Below, one piece after another: positions 9,589 to 19,146 of a stretch of 64,000 nt of DNA (the stretch's first letter is position 1; each line of letters starts with the position of its first letter). The stretch is from Vibrio kanaloae (GTDB taxonomy: Bacteria; Pseudomonadota; Gammaproteobacteria; Enterobacterales; Vibrionaceae): positions 2,976,001-3,040,000 of the forward strand of contig NZ_AP025497.1 in NCBI RefSeq assembly GCF_024347535.1. Reading direction: 5' to 3'. A model generated the notes under the pieces. It saw only the letters and a program-made list of their open reading frames with translations. It had not been told where the DNA came from and did no database searches. The translations under genes and the position numbers were made by a program.

Positions 9589-10173
9589 GTGTCAAATATT
9601 ACTATTACAGAAACAGCTCAAACTCACTTTGCCAATCTGCTGTCACAGCAGCCTGAAGGTACAAACATTCGTGTGTTCGTGGTAAACCCAGGCACACAAA
9701 ACGCTGAGTGTGGTGTTTCTTACTGCCCAACAGATGCTATCGAAGCGTCTGACACTAAACTGTCTTTCGACGCTTTCTCTGCGTACGTAGATGAGCTAAG
9801 CCTACCATTCCTAGACGAAGCTGAGATTGACTTCGTAACAGACAAAATGGGCTCTCAACTAACGCTTAAAGCGCCAAACGCGAAAATGCGTAAAGTATCA
9901 GATGATGCGTCTCTTACCGAGCGTGTTGAATACGCAATTCAAACACAAGTTAACCCGCAACTGGCTGGTCACGGTGGCCACGTTAGCTTGGTAGAAATCA
10001 CTGAAGATGGTGCGGCTATCGTTGCATTCGGTGGCGGTTGTAACGGTTGTTCTATGGTTGATGTAACCCTAAAAGAAGGCATCGAGAAAGAACTTCTTCA
10101 ACAATTTGAAGGTGAACTAACGGCAGTTCGTGACGCAACAGAACACGATCGTGGTGAGCACTCTTACTACTAA
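9589..10173 (+). CDS. nfuA: Fe-S cluster biogenesis protein NfuA
   Basis: The frame is open from 9415, overlapping comF, but the GTG at 9589 fits better. It has AGG 8 bases upstream and gives 194 residues beginning [10 protein letters not shown], the expected family start. The N-terminal degenerate A-type carrier domain covers roughly 1-95 and the Nfu domain roughly 105-190, with the cluster-binding pair GGCNGCS at Cys151 and Cys154. NfuA carries and delivers 4Fe-4S clusters, especially under oxidative stress or iron limitation, in the cytoplasm. It lies 109 bases after comF and has its own strong terminator. Confidence 0.95.
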   Translation: MSNITITETAQTHFANLLSQQPEGTNIRVFVVNPGTQNAECGVSYCPTDAIEASDTKLSFDAFSAYVDELSLPFLDEAEIDFVTDKMGSQLTLKAPNAKMRKVSDDASLTERVEYAIQTQVNPQLAGHGGHVSLVEITEDGAAIVAFGGGCNGCSMVDVTLKEGIEKELLQQFEGELTAVRDATEHDRGEHSYY

Positions 10174-10199
10174 TCACTGATTAAGCGTTAGTAACGAAT

Positions 10200-10236
10200 A
10201 AAAAGGTTGATGCACTAGCATCAACCTTTTTTTGTT
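10200..10236 (+). terminator. Terminator of nfuA
   Basis: A perfect 14-bp stem AAAAAGGTTGATGC / GCATCAACCTTTTT with an ACTA loop and further T bases, 26 bases after the nfuA stop. Confidence 0.92.
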
Positions 10237-10466
10237 TTTTAAAGGTAGAGAACACCTGTCTGTTGCCATTCAAAATACCACTTTCCAATCAACTCACTGA
10301 GCCGTAGAAGCCCGATTCCACTTTGATTTAAACAATAGCAGTGATCGCAATCGGTTCCTGTTCAATAATTCTAGGATATGAAAACTCGCCTCTAGGAACT
10401 CAGCGTCATTTCCCCTATATTAGAATGACTTTCTAAGAAAAATCCAATGAGTTAAGGAGTGGGCGC

Positions 10467-11018
10467 ATGACAAAAAGGACCAAGCCGGAAATATTGGCTC
10501 AGCAAACTGTCGCTCAGTCAAAACTGTTCTCTATAGAGTCGCTCGATTTACGCTTTTCAAACGGTGAAGAGCGTACGTACGAACGCATGAAGCCCAGTGG
10601 CCGCAATGCAGTAATGATGGTTCCAATTACTGAACACGGCGATATTCTGTTAGTGCGTGAATACGCAGCAGGGACCGAACGCTATGAACTTGGCTTCCCT
10701 AAAGGACTCATTGATGCTGGTGAACAACCTGCTGACGCTGCTGTTCGAGAGCTGAAAGAAGAGATCGGCTATGGTGCCAGCAGACTCACTCCACTCAAAG
10801 AGGTTATCCTCGCGCCCTCTTATTTCTCTAGCAAAATGACACTATTCATTGCAGAAGAACTATACCCAGAGAAACTCAAAGGGGATGAACCAGAGCCACT
10901 AGATGTCGTGCGATGGCCGCTCTCGCAAGCCGAAGAGCTGCTAACACACCTCGACTTCTGCGAGGCTCGATCTATTACAGCCCTATTATTAGCCCTTCGA
11001 GTCTTAAATAACAATTAG
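10467..11018 (+). CDS. nudE: ADP compounds hydrolase NudE (Nudix)
   Basis: A 183-residue protein with a full Nudix box beginning at Gly80: GLIDAGEQPADAAVREL then KEEIGYG, containing the REx2EE metal-binding glutamates. NudE hydrolyses ADP-ribose, NADH, Ap3A and similar ADP compounds in the cytoplasm. An AAGGAG ribosome site lies 9 bases before the ATG. It is followed 57 bases later by cysQ; nudE-cysQ pairing is common in gammaproteobacteria and links hydrolysis of ADP-containing metabolites with removal of phosphoadenosine phosphate. Confidence 0.93.
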   Translation: MTKRTKPEILAQQTVAQSKLFSIESLDLRFSNGEERTYERMKPSGRNAVMMVPITEHGDILLVREYAAGTERYELGFPKGLIDAGEQPADAAVRELKEEIGYGASRLTPLKEVILAPSYFSSKMTLFIAEELYPEKLKGDEPEPLDVVRWPLSQAEELLTHLDFCEARSITALLLALRVLNNN

Positions 11019-11075
11019 AACAAACGATCGCACTCGAAGACCAAACAAGCCCGATCGAAGAGTAAGAGAACATTT

Positions 11076-11903
11076 ATGCCAATAACAAAAGATTTTTCTC
11101 ACCTCCTTCCCTCTGTCATTGAGATTGCTCGTTCTGCTGGACAGCTCATCTTAGAGATATACGAGAAGAAAAATTACGAAGAGTTCACCAAAAGCGATGA
11201 CACACCGGTCACCAGTGCCGACCTTGCAGCGCATAAACTAATCTCGAAAAAACTCAGTGAACTCACCCCTGATATTCCCGTGTTATCTGAAGAAGCTGCA
11301 GACATTAGCCTAGAGCAACGTTCTCAATGGGATCGCTACTGGTTGGTTGATCCACTAGATGGAACTCAGGAATTCATCGCAAGAAGTGGCGACTTCGCGA
11401 CAATCATCGCCCTAATTGAGCATAATAAACCCGTCATGGGGGTCGTATATGCTCCTGTTTCCGGTGTGAGTTATTACGCTTACAGTGGCAAAGGGGCTTG
11501 GAAGATCCCAGACCTTAACGACAGCGTTAAAATCAAGACACATCGTCATGAACTGCCAAACCAATCCATCGCAATGGCAATCAGTCGCCGCCAAGATATC
11601 AATCGCATCACTAGCCGTATGAACTCTGCTTGGAATTATGATTTGGTTCCGCTAGGTTCAGCCGCGCTTAAAGCCTGCTTAGTCGCTGAAGGGGCGGTGG
11701 ACTGTTATCTCAGACTTGGACCAACGGGCGAGTGGGATACCGCAGGGACACAATGCATTGTTGAAGAGGCTGGCGGTCGTATTTTGAGTACACAGTTAGA
11801 GCCGCTTTCTTACAATGAAAGAGAGACACTTGAGAACCCGAACTTCATCGTGCTTGGTGATGCAGACTTACCATGGCCCGAGATCTTACAAGGTAAAGAC
11901 TAA
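11076..11903 (+). CDS. cysQ: 3'(2'),5'-bisphosphate nucleotidase CysQ
   Basis: A 275-residue member of the inositol monophosphatase-like phosphatase family. Metal-binding residues are visible at SEE (71-73) and DPLDGT (92-97), plus the C-terminal GEWDTAGTQCIVEEAGG motif. CysQ converts adenosine 3',5'-bisphosphate to AMP, clearing the by-product of sulfate assimilation. It is the second gene of the nudE-cysQ unit and converges on the eps operon. Confidence 0.94.
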   Translation: MPITKDFSHLLPSVIEIARSAGQLILEIYEKKNYEEFTKSDDTPVTSADLAAHKLISKKLSELTPDIPVLSEEAADISLEQRSQWDRYWLVDPLDGTQEFIARSGDFATIIALIEHNKPVMGVVYAPVSGVSYYAYSGKGAWKIPDLNDSVKIKTHRHELPNQSIAMAISRRQDINRITSRMNSAWNYDLVPLGSAALKACLVAEGAVDCYLRLGPTGEWDTAGTQCIVEEAGGRILSTQLEPLSYNERETLENPNFIVLGDADLPWPEILQGKD

Positions 11904-11937
11904 ATCGCGTCGTGTCATGACCATCTGATATTCAAAT

Positions 11938-11970
11938 AAAATGGGCACCTCAGTGAGGTGCCCATTTTTT
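11938..11970. terminator. Bidirectional terminator between cysQ and epsN
   Basis: An 11-bp perfect stem ATGGGCACCTC / GAGGTGCCCAT with a 3-base loop, flanked by A-run and T-run, so it can serve both cysQ (plus) and the end of the eps operon (minus). Confidence 0.9.
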
Positions 11971-12022
11971 ATATCTCGTTGTTTGATAACCAACGGATGC
12001 TAGTTCAGAAGTAGATACCGGG

Positions 12023-12802
12023 CTAAAAACGACCTTGGTAGGTAAATTGGTATTTCCCTTGGCTATCAGGGTTACCTAACCATTTAAGCTGGCTCTGCAT
12101 CGTAGGCGGGAACTCAGCTCCCGGTTTAAACCATGCCGATGAGGTGTAGCTTTGATTCGGCGTTACGCTCGCAGAAAACTCGCTGTCCACTTGTGGGCTA
12201 CTCTGTAGTCCCTTGGCTGAAATAGCGCTATCTTGACAGGTAATATCCGCTATCACAGGGCCTAGGTCTAACGAACCAACAGGGGAATCCACTGCCGCAC
12301 TAGACCACGCTACTGTGCCTTCGCCCGATTGACACCAAGGCAGAGCATGAGCCGCGTGCTTGATCGTCAATTCAACTTGTCCACCAATCGAAACAGGCAC
12401 TGGGATGGTTGGGGCATATTTCATCACGTTCATAGCAGGCATTGAAGCCACTAAGTTTTCCGCATATGCACCACTCATGCTATACCCAATATGCCCTTTA
12501 CCTGACAAGTTCATGTCGCTGTTACGGCCAAAACGAACGGCTAGCTCCGCTTTAGCTTGGAATAATTTAGAGAACTGGAAATCCCACTGAACTGCTCCGT
12601 AATTGACTCGCTGCCACACAATATTGTTGGCGCGACCCTGCCAAACTGTACCTTCAACACCTTCGATGCTCAGACCGCGTACAGCAGGTGCATGCTTAAG
12701 AGCAAAAGATGCCGGTAAGTGCAGCAACAAACTGACAGAGAAAAAGACAATAAAGGTGCCACTGAATAGCAGGCCATATTTAAGAGATAAACCGCGTTTC
12801 AC
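12023..12802 (-). CDS. epsN: Type II secretion system protein N
   Basis: The start is taken as the GTG at 12802, giving 259 residues beginning MKRGLSLKYGLLFSGTFIVF. It has GAGG upstream and begins one base after the epsM stop, the tight spacing expected in this operon. One N-terminal membrane segment is followed by a periplasmic domain (GLSIEGVEGTVWQGRA). GspN is an inner-membrane accessory protein whose exact role is unclear. It is the last gene of the eps operon. Confidence 0.9.
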   Translation of the reverse strand: MKRGLSLKYGLLFSGTFIVFFSVSLLLHLPASFALKHAPAVRGLSIEGVEGTVWQGRANNIVWQRVNYGAVQWDFQFSKLFQAKAELAVRFGRNSDMNLSGKGHIGYSMSGAYAENLVASMPAMNVMKYAPTIPVPVSIGGQVELTIKHAAHALPWCQSGEGTVAWSSAAVDSPVGSLDLGPVIADITCQDSAISAKGLQSSPQVDSEFSASVTPNQSYTSSAWFKPGAEFPPTMQSQLKWLGNPDSQGKYQFTYQGRF

Positions 12803-12803
12803 A

Positions 12804-13292
12804 TTAACCTCGTTTAAACTGTAGTCGGTTGACGTCAATAACCCCAGGGTTATCAGAGCGATCAATATCCATAAACTCAACCTCAACACCCTGTTTTTCT
12901 TTCAGGTATGTCAGCCAGTCAACGAACTTATTAAAAGGCACTGGTTTTACCCACACTTGCAGCATCTCGCCACGCGGTTGCACTCGAATCAACTCAATCT
13001 TAAAACGACGCATAGAAGCGGGCACAGATTGGTTCAAAGGCTGACTAGCACTAATGCCTGCACTGCCTCGTAACTCAACAACTTCATTGGCTTTATTGGT
13101 TACCCAAGCTAAGAGTTGTTTCTCACTTTGAATACGACTTTGCGCCAATTCAGCTCGCTGACTAAGTGGCTGTATTAATCCCCAATAAACGACACCCACC
13201 ACCAATAAAATTGAACAACCAATGACCAGCCGTTGCTCTCTTTGACTTATTGAGGTCCACCACGCTTGGAGTGGTTCAATCATATTTCTCAT
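12804..13292 (-). CDS. epsM: Type II secretion system protein M
   Basis: Of several in-frame starts, the ATG at 13292 is chosen because GGAG lies 7 bases upstream and MRNMIEPLQAWW lines up with the V. cholerae EpsM start as I recall it. The product has 162 residues: a short cytoplasmic part, one membrane span near 22-40 (LVIGCSILLVVGVVYWG), then a periplasmic ferredoxin-like domain containing RVQPRGEMLQVW. EpsM partners EpsL and anchors the inner-membrane platform. Confidence 0.93.
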   Translation of the reverse strand: MRNMIEPLQAWWTSISQREQRLVIGCSILLVVGVVYWGLIQPLSQRAELAQSRIQSEKQLLAWVTNKANEVVELRGSAGISASQPLNQSVPASMRRFKIELIRVQPRGEMLQVWVKPVPFNKFVDWLTYLKEKQGVEVEFMDIDRSDNPGVIDVNRLQFKRG

Positions 13293-13311
13293 CACTGATC
13301 TCCTTGCGCGG

Positions 13312-14541
13312 TTACTGTCGTGGTTTAAGAGTAAAGCTGCCAAATACGGCATCGCCATTACGATTTAATGGCCCTTGTTCCACAGCAAACTTCTCGTCGA
13401 GCTTCATTCTAGCGGTCTCAAAATGTTGGAAGTTCGAACTTTTAGCCTGTAGTCGAATTTCAGAACGGTTACCATCGTAGCGAACGCTTTCAACTTCGAT
13501 TGACTTCACTTGACCTAGCGTTTCTGGCAATAAAGCTAACCACCCTAACAAGGAATCGTTAGTACCTGAGCCACCATATTTCTTAGCTTCGTCGCTCATC
13601 TGACGCTTAAGGTAGCTCACGGTCGGAATGCGTTGCTTGCCAGGTAGTACGGATCTAAAGATACGCTCACTCTCCATGCGGTAAGCTTGTGCTTGCGCTT
13701 CGTATTGCTGAACCTTCAACACTTGTTGAGTCACAATCACGGCCACCAGCAAACAAGCAGCAATCGCTACTTTTTGCCATACGCGCCAATATTTACTGAA
13801 GGAAGATTTGGTTTTAAAGGTGCCAGTCAGTAAATTCACACTGCTCATGATCGCTTGTTGGCTCAATAGAGCCATTACCAATTCCGCAGGCTTCGCTTGC
13901 CACTTCACACCACTTTGTTGCTGAACGTCGTCGCTCGGCATCGAGGTGTAACTAAAGATAGTCGCTGGCTGCTCTTCGTCATCAACGACAACCCAGTCAC
14001 TCTGCAAGAACATCGGGAGCCATGCTTCGCTGATCGATACCGCTTGATAGTTACCTTGGCGTAAAAGCCAATATTGATCAATCTGCAACGCACTGATGCC
14101 CTGCTCTTCCAAAGGTACCGCTAACGCATCCGGCAGCACTTTACGAAAGACAATACCGGCTTCGCGAAACTTATCTAAAGCTTGTTTCAACCATTTGCGT
14201 TCGACACCGCATACTGTGGCATGGGTGGCGTCTTTATGTAGAATGGTTAAATGTAAATCTTCGATATCTTGCGCCACTTCGTCTTCTAACAAAAACGGCA
14301 GCATAGAATCGAACTGGCGAGCTGCACCTTTCGGGATTTCAACGCGCTTTATCAAGCATTCGCTTCCCGGTAATAAAGCGATACAGCTGCGCTTTTCAGC
14401 GTAAGGCGTTAACTCATCAAGCAGTTCCCAGCTAGACAGCTCACCGCTTGCTATCACTTCTTGTTGGCTTGTCGACCAAACTAACCACTGCACAGGGCTT
14501 TGTGGTTCGCTACTCAGTCGAACGGTCAGAAACTCGCTCAC
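13312..14541 (-). CDS. epsL: Type II secretion system protein L
   Basis: The GTG at 14541 with GAGG upstream gives 409 residues beginning [11 protein letters not shown], as in known EpsL. The large cytoplasmic actin-like region (about 1-250) binds the ATPase EpsE. A single membrane segment follows ([18 protein letters not shown]), then a periplasmic domain ([13 protein letters not shown]) that pairs with EpsM. The start overlaps the end of epsK by 32 bases, consistent with translational coupling. Confidence 0.94.
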   Translation of the reverse strand: MSEFLTVRLSSEPQSPVQWLVWSTSQQEVIASGELSSWELLDELTPYAEKRSCIALLPGSECLIKRVEIPKGAARQFDSMLPFLLEDEVAQDIEDLHLTILHKDATHATVCGVERKWLKQALDKFREAGIVFRKVLPDALAVPLEEQGISALQIDQYWLLRQGNYQAVSISEAWLPMFLQSDWVVVDDEEQPATIFSYTSMPSDDVQQQSGVKWQAKPAELVMALLSQQAIMSSVNLLTGTFKTKSSFSKYWRVWQKVAIAACLLVAVIVTQQVLKVQQYEAQAQAYRMESERIFRSVLPGKQRIPTVSYLKRQMSDEAKKYGGSGTNDSLLGWLALLPETLGQVKSIEVESVRYDGNRSEIRLQAKSSNFQHFETARMKLDEKFAVEQGPLNRNGDAVFGSFTLKPRQ

Positions 14542-15559
14542 TGATTCCTCCAAAACGACGGCGTACTACCGTCACTGTTTCTCGATTACTACTATAGAAA
14601 AGCGTTCGTATACGTACACGTGACTGCTCAACTAATACCTCTGCATCTAGCTCAAAATAGGCGCTATCTACAGTTAAATACCCTTTCGCTTTCTTGCTGA
14701 CTTCTGCACTCACACCAACAATGGCAGGCTCAGCCATAAAAGCATCCACCGTATTCCAGCCATCAAATGGTCGCTTGTCTAGCAGTTGTTTTGCATCCGA
14801 CTCACTTAAGCCCGGAGCAAACATCGCTTCCAATAAAGGCGCTTGCTTTTCCGTGAGTGTGTTTACATTCAAGCGGAAATCATCGGTTGGCAGAGCGCAA
14901 ACAAAGGGGCGAACCTTATTCATCACCTCACCAGTAACCTGATAAACCGCTCGTAACTCGGATTCATCGGCCATTAAGCCATTAGCCGCCAAATAAGATG
15001 GCTTCATCGCCTCATAAGTACTGTCCTCTACGCCTACCGTAGAAGTGGTTCTGGTATCTGCATCGACAAACTCCCAGCTTGAGTTTGCGATCACCTCAGC
15101 CTGATAAGGTTCAATATCTTGGTTTTCCAACAAGGTTTGCCAAACCGTCACTAAATAGGGTGTTTGATTGCTTGAAGTCGCCGTTACCCCAGCCAAAGCA
15201 TTGAGGTTAAAACACGCTTGGGCATCGACAATGCGACCCGATACTTGTCCATAATCCAATGGGTATACCTGTTCTTCTAATGCCCATGGCTGACTTAGAT
15301 TCACGGTATCACTGTCTTTATAGCTTTGACTAATCCCGTCTTGTACTAGTGCTTCCACACCAATGCTATACCAATAGGCCTGTTGGTAATTTAACTGATT
15401 ACCAACACGTTTGAATTGTGTAAACAAACGCTCCGACATGCTGCCCGCAATGGTGGCCATGATAGCCAAAAGCATCAGAATGATGATCAGTGCTACACCA
15501 TTTTGTTTTCGTCCCATTGCAGAATTTATCTTAGCAAGATCATGGGTGCGATTAGCCAT
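14510..15559 (-). CDS. epsK: Type II secretion system minor pseudopilin K
   Basis: The ATG at 15559 has AGGGG about 6 bases upstream and overlaps the epsJ end by 8 bases, giving 349 residues. The prepilin site is KQNG^[14 protein letters not shown]; cleavage follows Gly. As usual for GspK the glutamate at +5 of the mature protein is missing and a large alpha domain is inserted. EpsK caps the pseudopilus tip with EpsI and EpsJ. Confidence 0.93.
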   Translation of the reverse strand: MANRTHDLAKINSAMGRKQNGVALIIILMLLAIMATIAGSMSERLFTQFKRVGNQLNYQQAYWYSIGVEALVQDGISQSYKDSDTVNLSQPWALEEQVYPLDYGQVSGRIVDAQACFNLNALAGVTATSSNQTPYLVTVWQTLLENQDIEPYQAEVIANSSWEFVDADTRTTSTVGVEDSTYEAMKPSYLAANGLMADESELRAVYQVTGEVMNKVRPFVCALPTDDFRLNVNTLTEKQAPLLEAMFAPGLSESDAKQLLDKRPFDGWNTVDAFMAEPAIVGVSAEVSKKAKGYLTVDSAYFELDAEVLVEQSRVRIRTLFYSSNRETVTVVRRRFGGISERVSDRSTE

Positions 15560-16337
15560 TGTTCCCCTCACTATTTGAAGAGTCACTTGCGTCATTGACC
15601 TGATCTAGAGTACCACTTGGCGTGAGATAAACTCGCTCTATCTCATCGTAGTCTTTCAACGTCAGCTTGAGTCTCACCGCTTTCGGCAAGGATTTATCGG
15701 TTTGCCACTCTTTGTCCCAGCGACTCCCATCATAAAACTCGATTTCAAAGCCTTCGACATCATCAAGCAGCGGAGTAATCACACCCTCTTGGCCTGCTGG
15801 GGTATCAGGGTATCGCCACCAGACACGCTCAAGTGTTTCTTCTTTGATGCGGTAGCCAACCTTCGTGACTTCTCCACGAGGAAACTGCTGCTGTGGGTTG
15901 TGCCAACCCAGGCGAGTAAATATGATGCCAACATCGTCGGAGTCCAATAAATACTCTTTCATTAATATCAGCTTAGATGATGCTTCTTCACCATTAGTAC
16001 GAAATTTTCGCACCGCCATCTGACGAAAATCATTATCTAAAATGACTAAGCTACGTTGCAGTTGATTCAAACGAGCACTGCGTTCGATTGAGAGTTCGTT
16101 GCTTCGCTGCACCTGATTCACGACCTGATAAGCCGCCATGCTCAACGTGGCAAAGATAGCGATCGAGACCAACACTTCAATTAAGGTAAAGCCTCTCCCT
16201 TTTGAAGATAAACTTTGTTGGCGTGGCATAGGTTTATTTGCCAAGCTGCTATTACTTGATGAGTGGTTGTGAGTTAACGACACGCTTTTAATTAGCCCGA
16301 TGCTTTTAGTTAACCACATGCCCCTAGTTGACCACAT
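15552..16337 (-). CDS. epsJ: Type II secretion system minor pseudopilin J (start uncertain)
   Basis: The core is clear: a prepilin motif GRG^[17 protein letters not shown] followed by an EpsJ pseudopilin domain. The start is unclear because four imperfect 18-bp tandem repeats (16266-16337) encode [18 protein letters not shown] and VSLTHN at the N-terminus. The coordinates use the first MW-type ATG (16337), which overlaps epsI by 14 bases; V. cholerae EpsJ also begins with MW as I recall it. The ATG at 16319 or the ATG at 16229 ([13 protein letters not shown], a normal 13-residue leader) are alternatives. None has a good ribosome site. A leader over 40 residues would be unusual. Confidence 0.88.
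   Translation of the reverse strand: MWSTRGMWLTKSIGLIKSVSLTHNHSSSNSSLANKPMPRQQSLSSKGRGFTLIEVLVSIAIFATLSMAAYQVVNQVQRSNELSIERSARLNQLQRSLVILDNDFRQMAVRKFRTNGEEASSKLILMKEYLLDSDDVGIIFTRLGWHNPQQQFPRGEVTKVGYRIKEETLERVWWRYPDTPAGQEGVITPLLDDVEGFEIEFYDGSRWDKEWQTDKSLPKAVRLKLTLKDYDEIERVYLTPSGTLDQVNDASDSSNSEGNNG
16266..16337 (-). repeat. Four-unit 18-bp tandem repeat at epsI/epsJ junction
   Basis: On the minus strand the units are ATGTGGTCAACTAGGGGC, ATGTGGTTAACTAAAAGC, ATCGGGCTAATTAAAAGC and GTGTCGTTAACTCACAAC, exactly adjacent. The first carries the epsI stop codon (TAG). In the epsJ frame each unit encodes six residues, so the expansion keeps the frame. Confidence 0.85.
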
Positions 16338-16719
16338 AGCTGCGCACCGTGACCACTGGAGAAGCTTGTTTACTGGTTGCCACACTCACATCAAACGCCT
16401 TTAATAAATCATCACTGGTATCAATTGGCGTCACTTTCCAGAACCACTCTCTTCCAGCCAACTCTTGTGTACCCTGCACTTTTTTTAGCTTCTCAGGGTG
16501 CAACATCACCAAAGCCATTTGATTATCAACGACCATAGCAGCAAAGGTTTTTTCTTCTAGGTAACTGAGGGTATTGATGTGCTGAGTGACAGCACGAATC
16601 ACACTGATCGCCGCGGTCGCAAAGATAGCGAGCGCCACCAATACTTCAAGTAGAGTCATTCCTCGAGAACCAAGAGGCATACCACGAGAACGATAAGGAG
16701 AATGGTTATTCCTCTTCAT
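16324..16719 (-). CDS. epsI: Type II secretion system minor pseudopilin I
   Basis: A 131-residue pseudopilin with processing site SRG^MTLLEVLVALAIFATAA; the +5 glutamate is present. The leader of about 20 residues is longer than usual (MKRNNHSPYRSRGMPLGSRG). EpsI nucleates the pseudopilus tip with EpsJ and EpsK. The ATG at 16719 overlaps the end of epsH by 14 bases. Confidence 0.93.
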   Translation of the reverse strand: MKRNNHSPYRSRGMPLGSRGMTLLEVLVALAIFATAAISVIRAVTQHINTLSYLEEKTFAAMVVDNQMALVMLHPEKLKKVQGTQELAGREWFWKVTPIDTSDDLLKAFDVSVATSKQASPVVTVRSYVVN

Positions 16720-17299
16720 CTTCTTCCCCCGGTTCTAGCAATCGAATGACACCGTTGTCCAATACTCGAATACGCCAACCATCTTGTATGGTGTCTCCGG
16801 TATTTGGATAAAACGACAACACAAATGGCGTCATTTCAGCACTCGACAAGATGTAGATCTGTGGTGGTTTCGGTTTCTTTTCCTCTTCAAGATCAGCAAA
16901 CATATCTTCATCAAACAAGCTTCCTGGATTGAACAACCGCTCATCGTCTTCCCATACGCCACCACCTAGAGTCAGTGACAATGCGAGTTCTTCCGGTAAT
17001 TCCGTTGAAGAGGGGATCTTTTCGAATTCGACCTCCTGCCACCCTTCTGACTTTAGCGCCATCAGTACATAGGTCGATTTCTTTTCATCAACACGAACGC
17101 CAAAGTCCAATCCACTCAAGATAGCCTCTTCATTGAGCAATAGAACTCGCTGATAAAAACTTTGAGCGTATTTTTTGGCGACATCTTTACTATTGGTAGG
17201 AATGGTCGCGATCACCGCAACCGCCGTTAATGACAATAATACCAACACCAAAAGAATCTCAATTAAGGTGAAACCTGGCTGTGTTTGCTTAGTTTTCAC
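16706..17299 (-). CDS. epsH: Type II secretion system minor pseudopilin H
   Basis: A GTG start with GGAG 8 bases upstream gives 197 residues. The short leader MKTKQTQPG is cleaved before FTLIEILLVLVLLSLTAVAV. The C-terminus is very acidic (EPGEEDEEE), and an acidic loop DMFADLEEEKKPKP interrupts the domain. GspH sits between the EpsG shaft and the EpsI-J-K tip. Confidence 0.93.
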   Translation of the reverse strand: MKTKQTQPGFTLIEILLVLVLLSLTAVAVIATIPTNSKDVAKKYAQSFYQRVLLLNEEAILSGLDFGVRVDEKKSTYVLMALKSEGWQEVEFEKIPSSTELPEELALSLTLGGGVWEDDERLFNPGSLFDEDMFADLEEEKKPKPPQIYILSSAEMTPFVLSFYPNTGDTIQDGWRIRVLDNGVIRLLEPGEEDEEE

Positions 17300-17381
17300 C
17301 TTTAGACTCCATCTGTTTGCGTCCTACCATCAAATAACGGCATCAATCCCAATAACTTATCAACCAACAATAAGCCGAAGC

Positions 17382-17828
17382 TTATTGAAAGTCTTGTATG
17401 TTCCAGTTACCAACATCGGCAGCAATACCTTCACCACCTTCTTGGCCATCAACACCTAGAGTAAAGATATCGATAGTGCCGTTATCACCTGGGCTTAGGT
17501 ATTGGTACTCGTTACCCCATGGGTCGTTCGGCAGACGTTTGATGTAACCACCATCGCGGTAATTACGAGGCTCAGGGCTACTTGTTGGCTTAGAAACCAG
17601 TGCATCAAGCCCTTGATCCGTTGTTGGGTAAACGCTGTTATCCAGTTTGTACATATCCAGCGCGTTTTCTAGCGCTACAATGTCCGTGATGGCTTTCTGT
17701 TGGTCAGCCTTCTCTTTGTTACCCAGTAAGTTAGGGACAACAAAGCTCGCCAAAATACCAAGGATAACCACAACAACCATCACTTCTAATAAGGTAAAGC
17801 CTGACTGTTTCTTCATTTTAGTTTTCAT
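17382..17828 (-). CDS. epsG: Type II secretion system major pseudopilin G
   Basis: The ATG at 17828 with GGAG upstream gives 148 residues, matching major pseudopilins; the open frame upstream is ignored. The leader MKTKMKKQSG is followed by FTLLEVMVVVVILGILASF. The C-terminal calcium-binding loop region (YLSPGDNGTIDIFTLGVDGQ) is intact. EpsG polymerises into the periplasmic pseudopilus that drives secretion. Confidence 0.96.
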   Translation of the reverse strand: MKTKMKKQSGFTLLEVMVVVVILGILASFVVPNLLGNKEKADQQKAITDIVALENALDMYKLDNSVYPTTDQGLDALVSKPTSSPEPRNYRDGGYIKRLPNDPWGNEYQYLSPGDNGTIDIFTLGVDGQEGGEGIAADVGNWNIQDFQ

Positions 17829-17924
17829 TATTTTCTCCAAATTAAAGACAGCGAGTTGAAGGGAGTGATCGCCTTCATCTCGATCATCCAAAAACTAACG
17901 TTCTGTTCTATGAGTCGATTGTTG

Positions 17925-19145
17925 TTAACCGCTCATTAAATTATTCATTTCAAGCATCGGCATCAGAGTCGCCATCACAATGAACAGCACTAAGCCTGCC
18001 ATCAAAGCGATAAGAGCCGGGGTAAAAATGCCTAAGGCGATATTGACTGTCGACTCAAAGTTTTGATCTTGGGTGTCTGCTGCTCTGGTCAACATCTGTT
18101 CCAATTGGCCACTCTGCTCACCACTGGCGATCATATGCAACATCATAGGAGGGAATAGCTTAGTTTGGTCGAGCGCTTTACGTAGGCTAGCCCCTTCTCT
18201 AACACTATCCGATGCCTGTAATACTTGTTGTTTAACATGGTGATTCGACATCACGTCAACCGCGACCTTCATTCCTTCAAGGATTGGAATCGCACTCGAA
18301 GTACAGATAGAGAGTGTGCGTGCAAAGCGAGAGGTATTGATCCCTTTGGCTATTTTGCCGATCAGAGGAATGCTCAATAATTTGCGATCCCAACTCATGC
18401 GAGCAGCTGGCTTTTTCAGTGCGGTCTTAACCAAAACAATCACACCAATGGTCAACAACAGTAATTGGATTCCCCAATTCTGAATAAATTCACTCGATGC
18501 TAATAAAAATTGTGTCGATTGAGGCAGCTCTTGGCCCATTTGGATAATTGGCTCAACGATCTTAGGGACCACGGTTGCCAGTAGGAACGAAACAATCGTC
18601 ACTGCAAATACCACCAGTACCACAGGGTAGATCATCGCTTGCAGCAGCTTAGAGCGCATCTTTTGGCGATTTTCAGCGTAATCGGCTAATCGCTCCAATA
18701 CCGCATCTAAGTGCCCCGATTTCTCACCAGCCGCAACCATAGCCCGGAATAGTTCATCGAAAATATGGGGATAATCAGACAGGCTGTCAGCAAGTGAGTA
18801 GCCTTCAGTTACCTTAGAGCGAACGGCCAACAGCATAGTTCGAATACGTGGCTTTTCCGATTGCTCGGCAACCGCTTTTAAGCACTCTTCGAGTGGCATA
18901 CCCGATTGAACTAGCGTTGATATTTGGCGAGTAATCAAAGCCAAATCAGGCGTGCTAATGCCACGCTTAAAGCTGGTCGAGGGCTGACCACCTTTCGCAG
19001 TTTTAGCCTTGGCTTCAGTCATCTCAACCGGCATCAAGCCTTGTTCTTTCAAGCGTTGGCGAGCCTGACGAGCGTTATCAGCTTCGATAGAACCCTTTTT
19101 GCTCTTGCCTTTAGCATCCAGCGCTTTGTATTCAAATGCCGCCAT
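17925..19145 (-). CDS. epsF: Type II secretion system inner-membrane platform protein F
   Basis: A 406-residue protein with two repeated cytoplasmic GspF domains (about 70-195 and 275-395) and three membrane segments (after about 170, near 225, and at the C-terminus APALIALMAGLVLFIVMATL-like stretch). It forms the central inner-membrane platform contacting EpsE and the pseudopilus. Its ATG lies one base after the epsE stop codon. Confidence 0.95.
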   Translation of the reverse strand: MAAFEYKALDAKGKSKKGSIEADNARQARQRLKEQGLMPVEMTEAKAKTAKGGQPSTSFKRGISTPDLALITRQISTLVQSGMPLEECLKAVAEQSEKPRIRTMLLAVRSKVTEGYSLADSLSDYPHIFDELFRAMVAAGEKSGHLDAVLERLADYAENRQKMRSKLLQAMIYPVVLVVFAVTIVSFLLATVVPKIVEPIIQMGQELPQSTQFLLASSEFIQNWGIQLLLLTIGVIVLVKTALKKPAARMSWDRKLLSIPLIGKIAKGINTSRFARTLSICTSSAIPILEGMKVAVDVMSNHHVKQQVLQASDSVREGASLRKALDQTKLFPPMMLHMIASGEQSGQLEQMLTRAADTQDQNFESTVNIALGIFTPALIALMAGLVLFIVMATLMPMLEMNNLMSG

Positions 19146-19146
19146 A

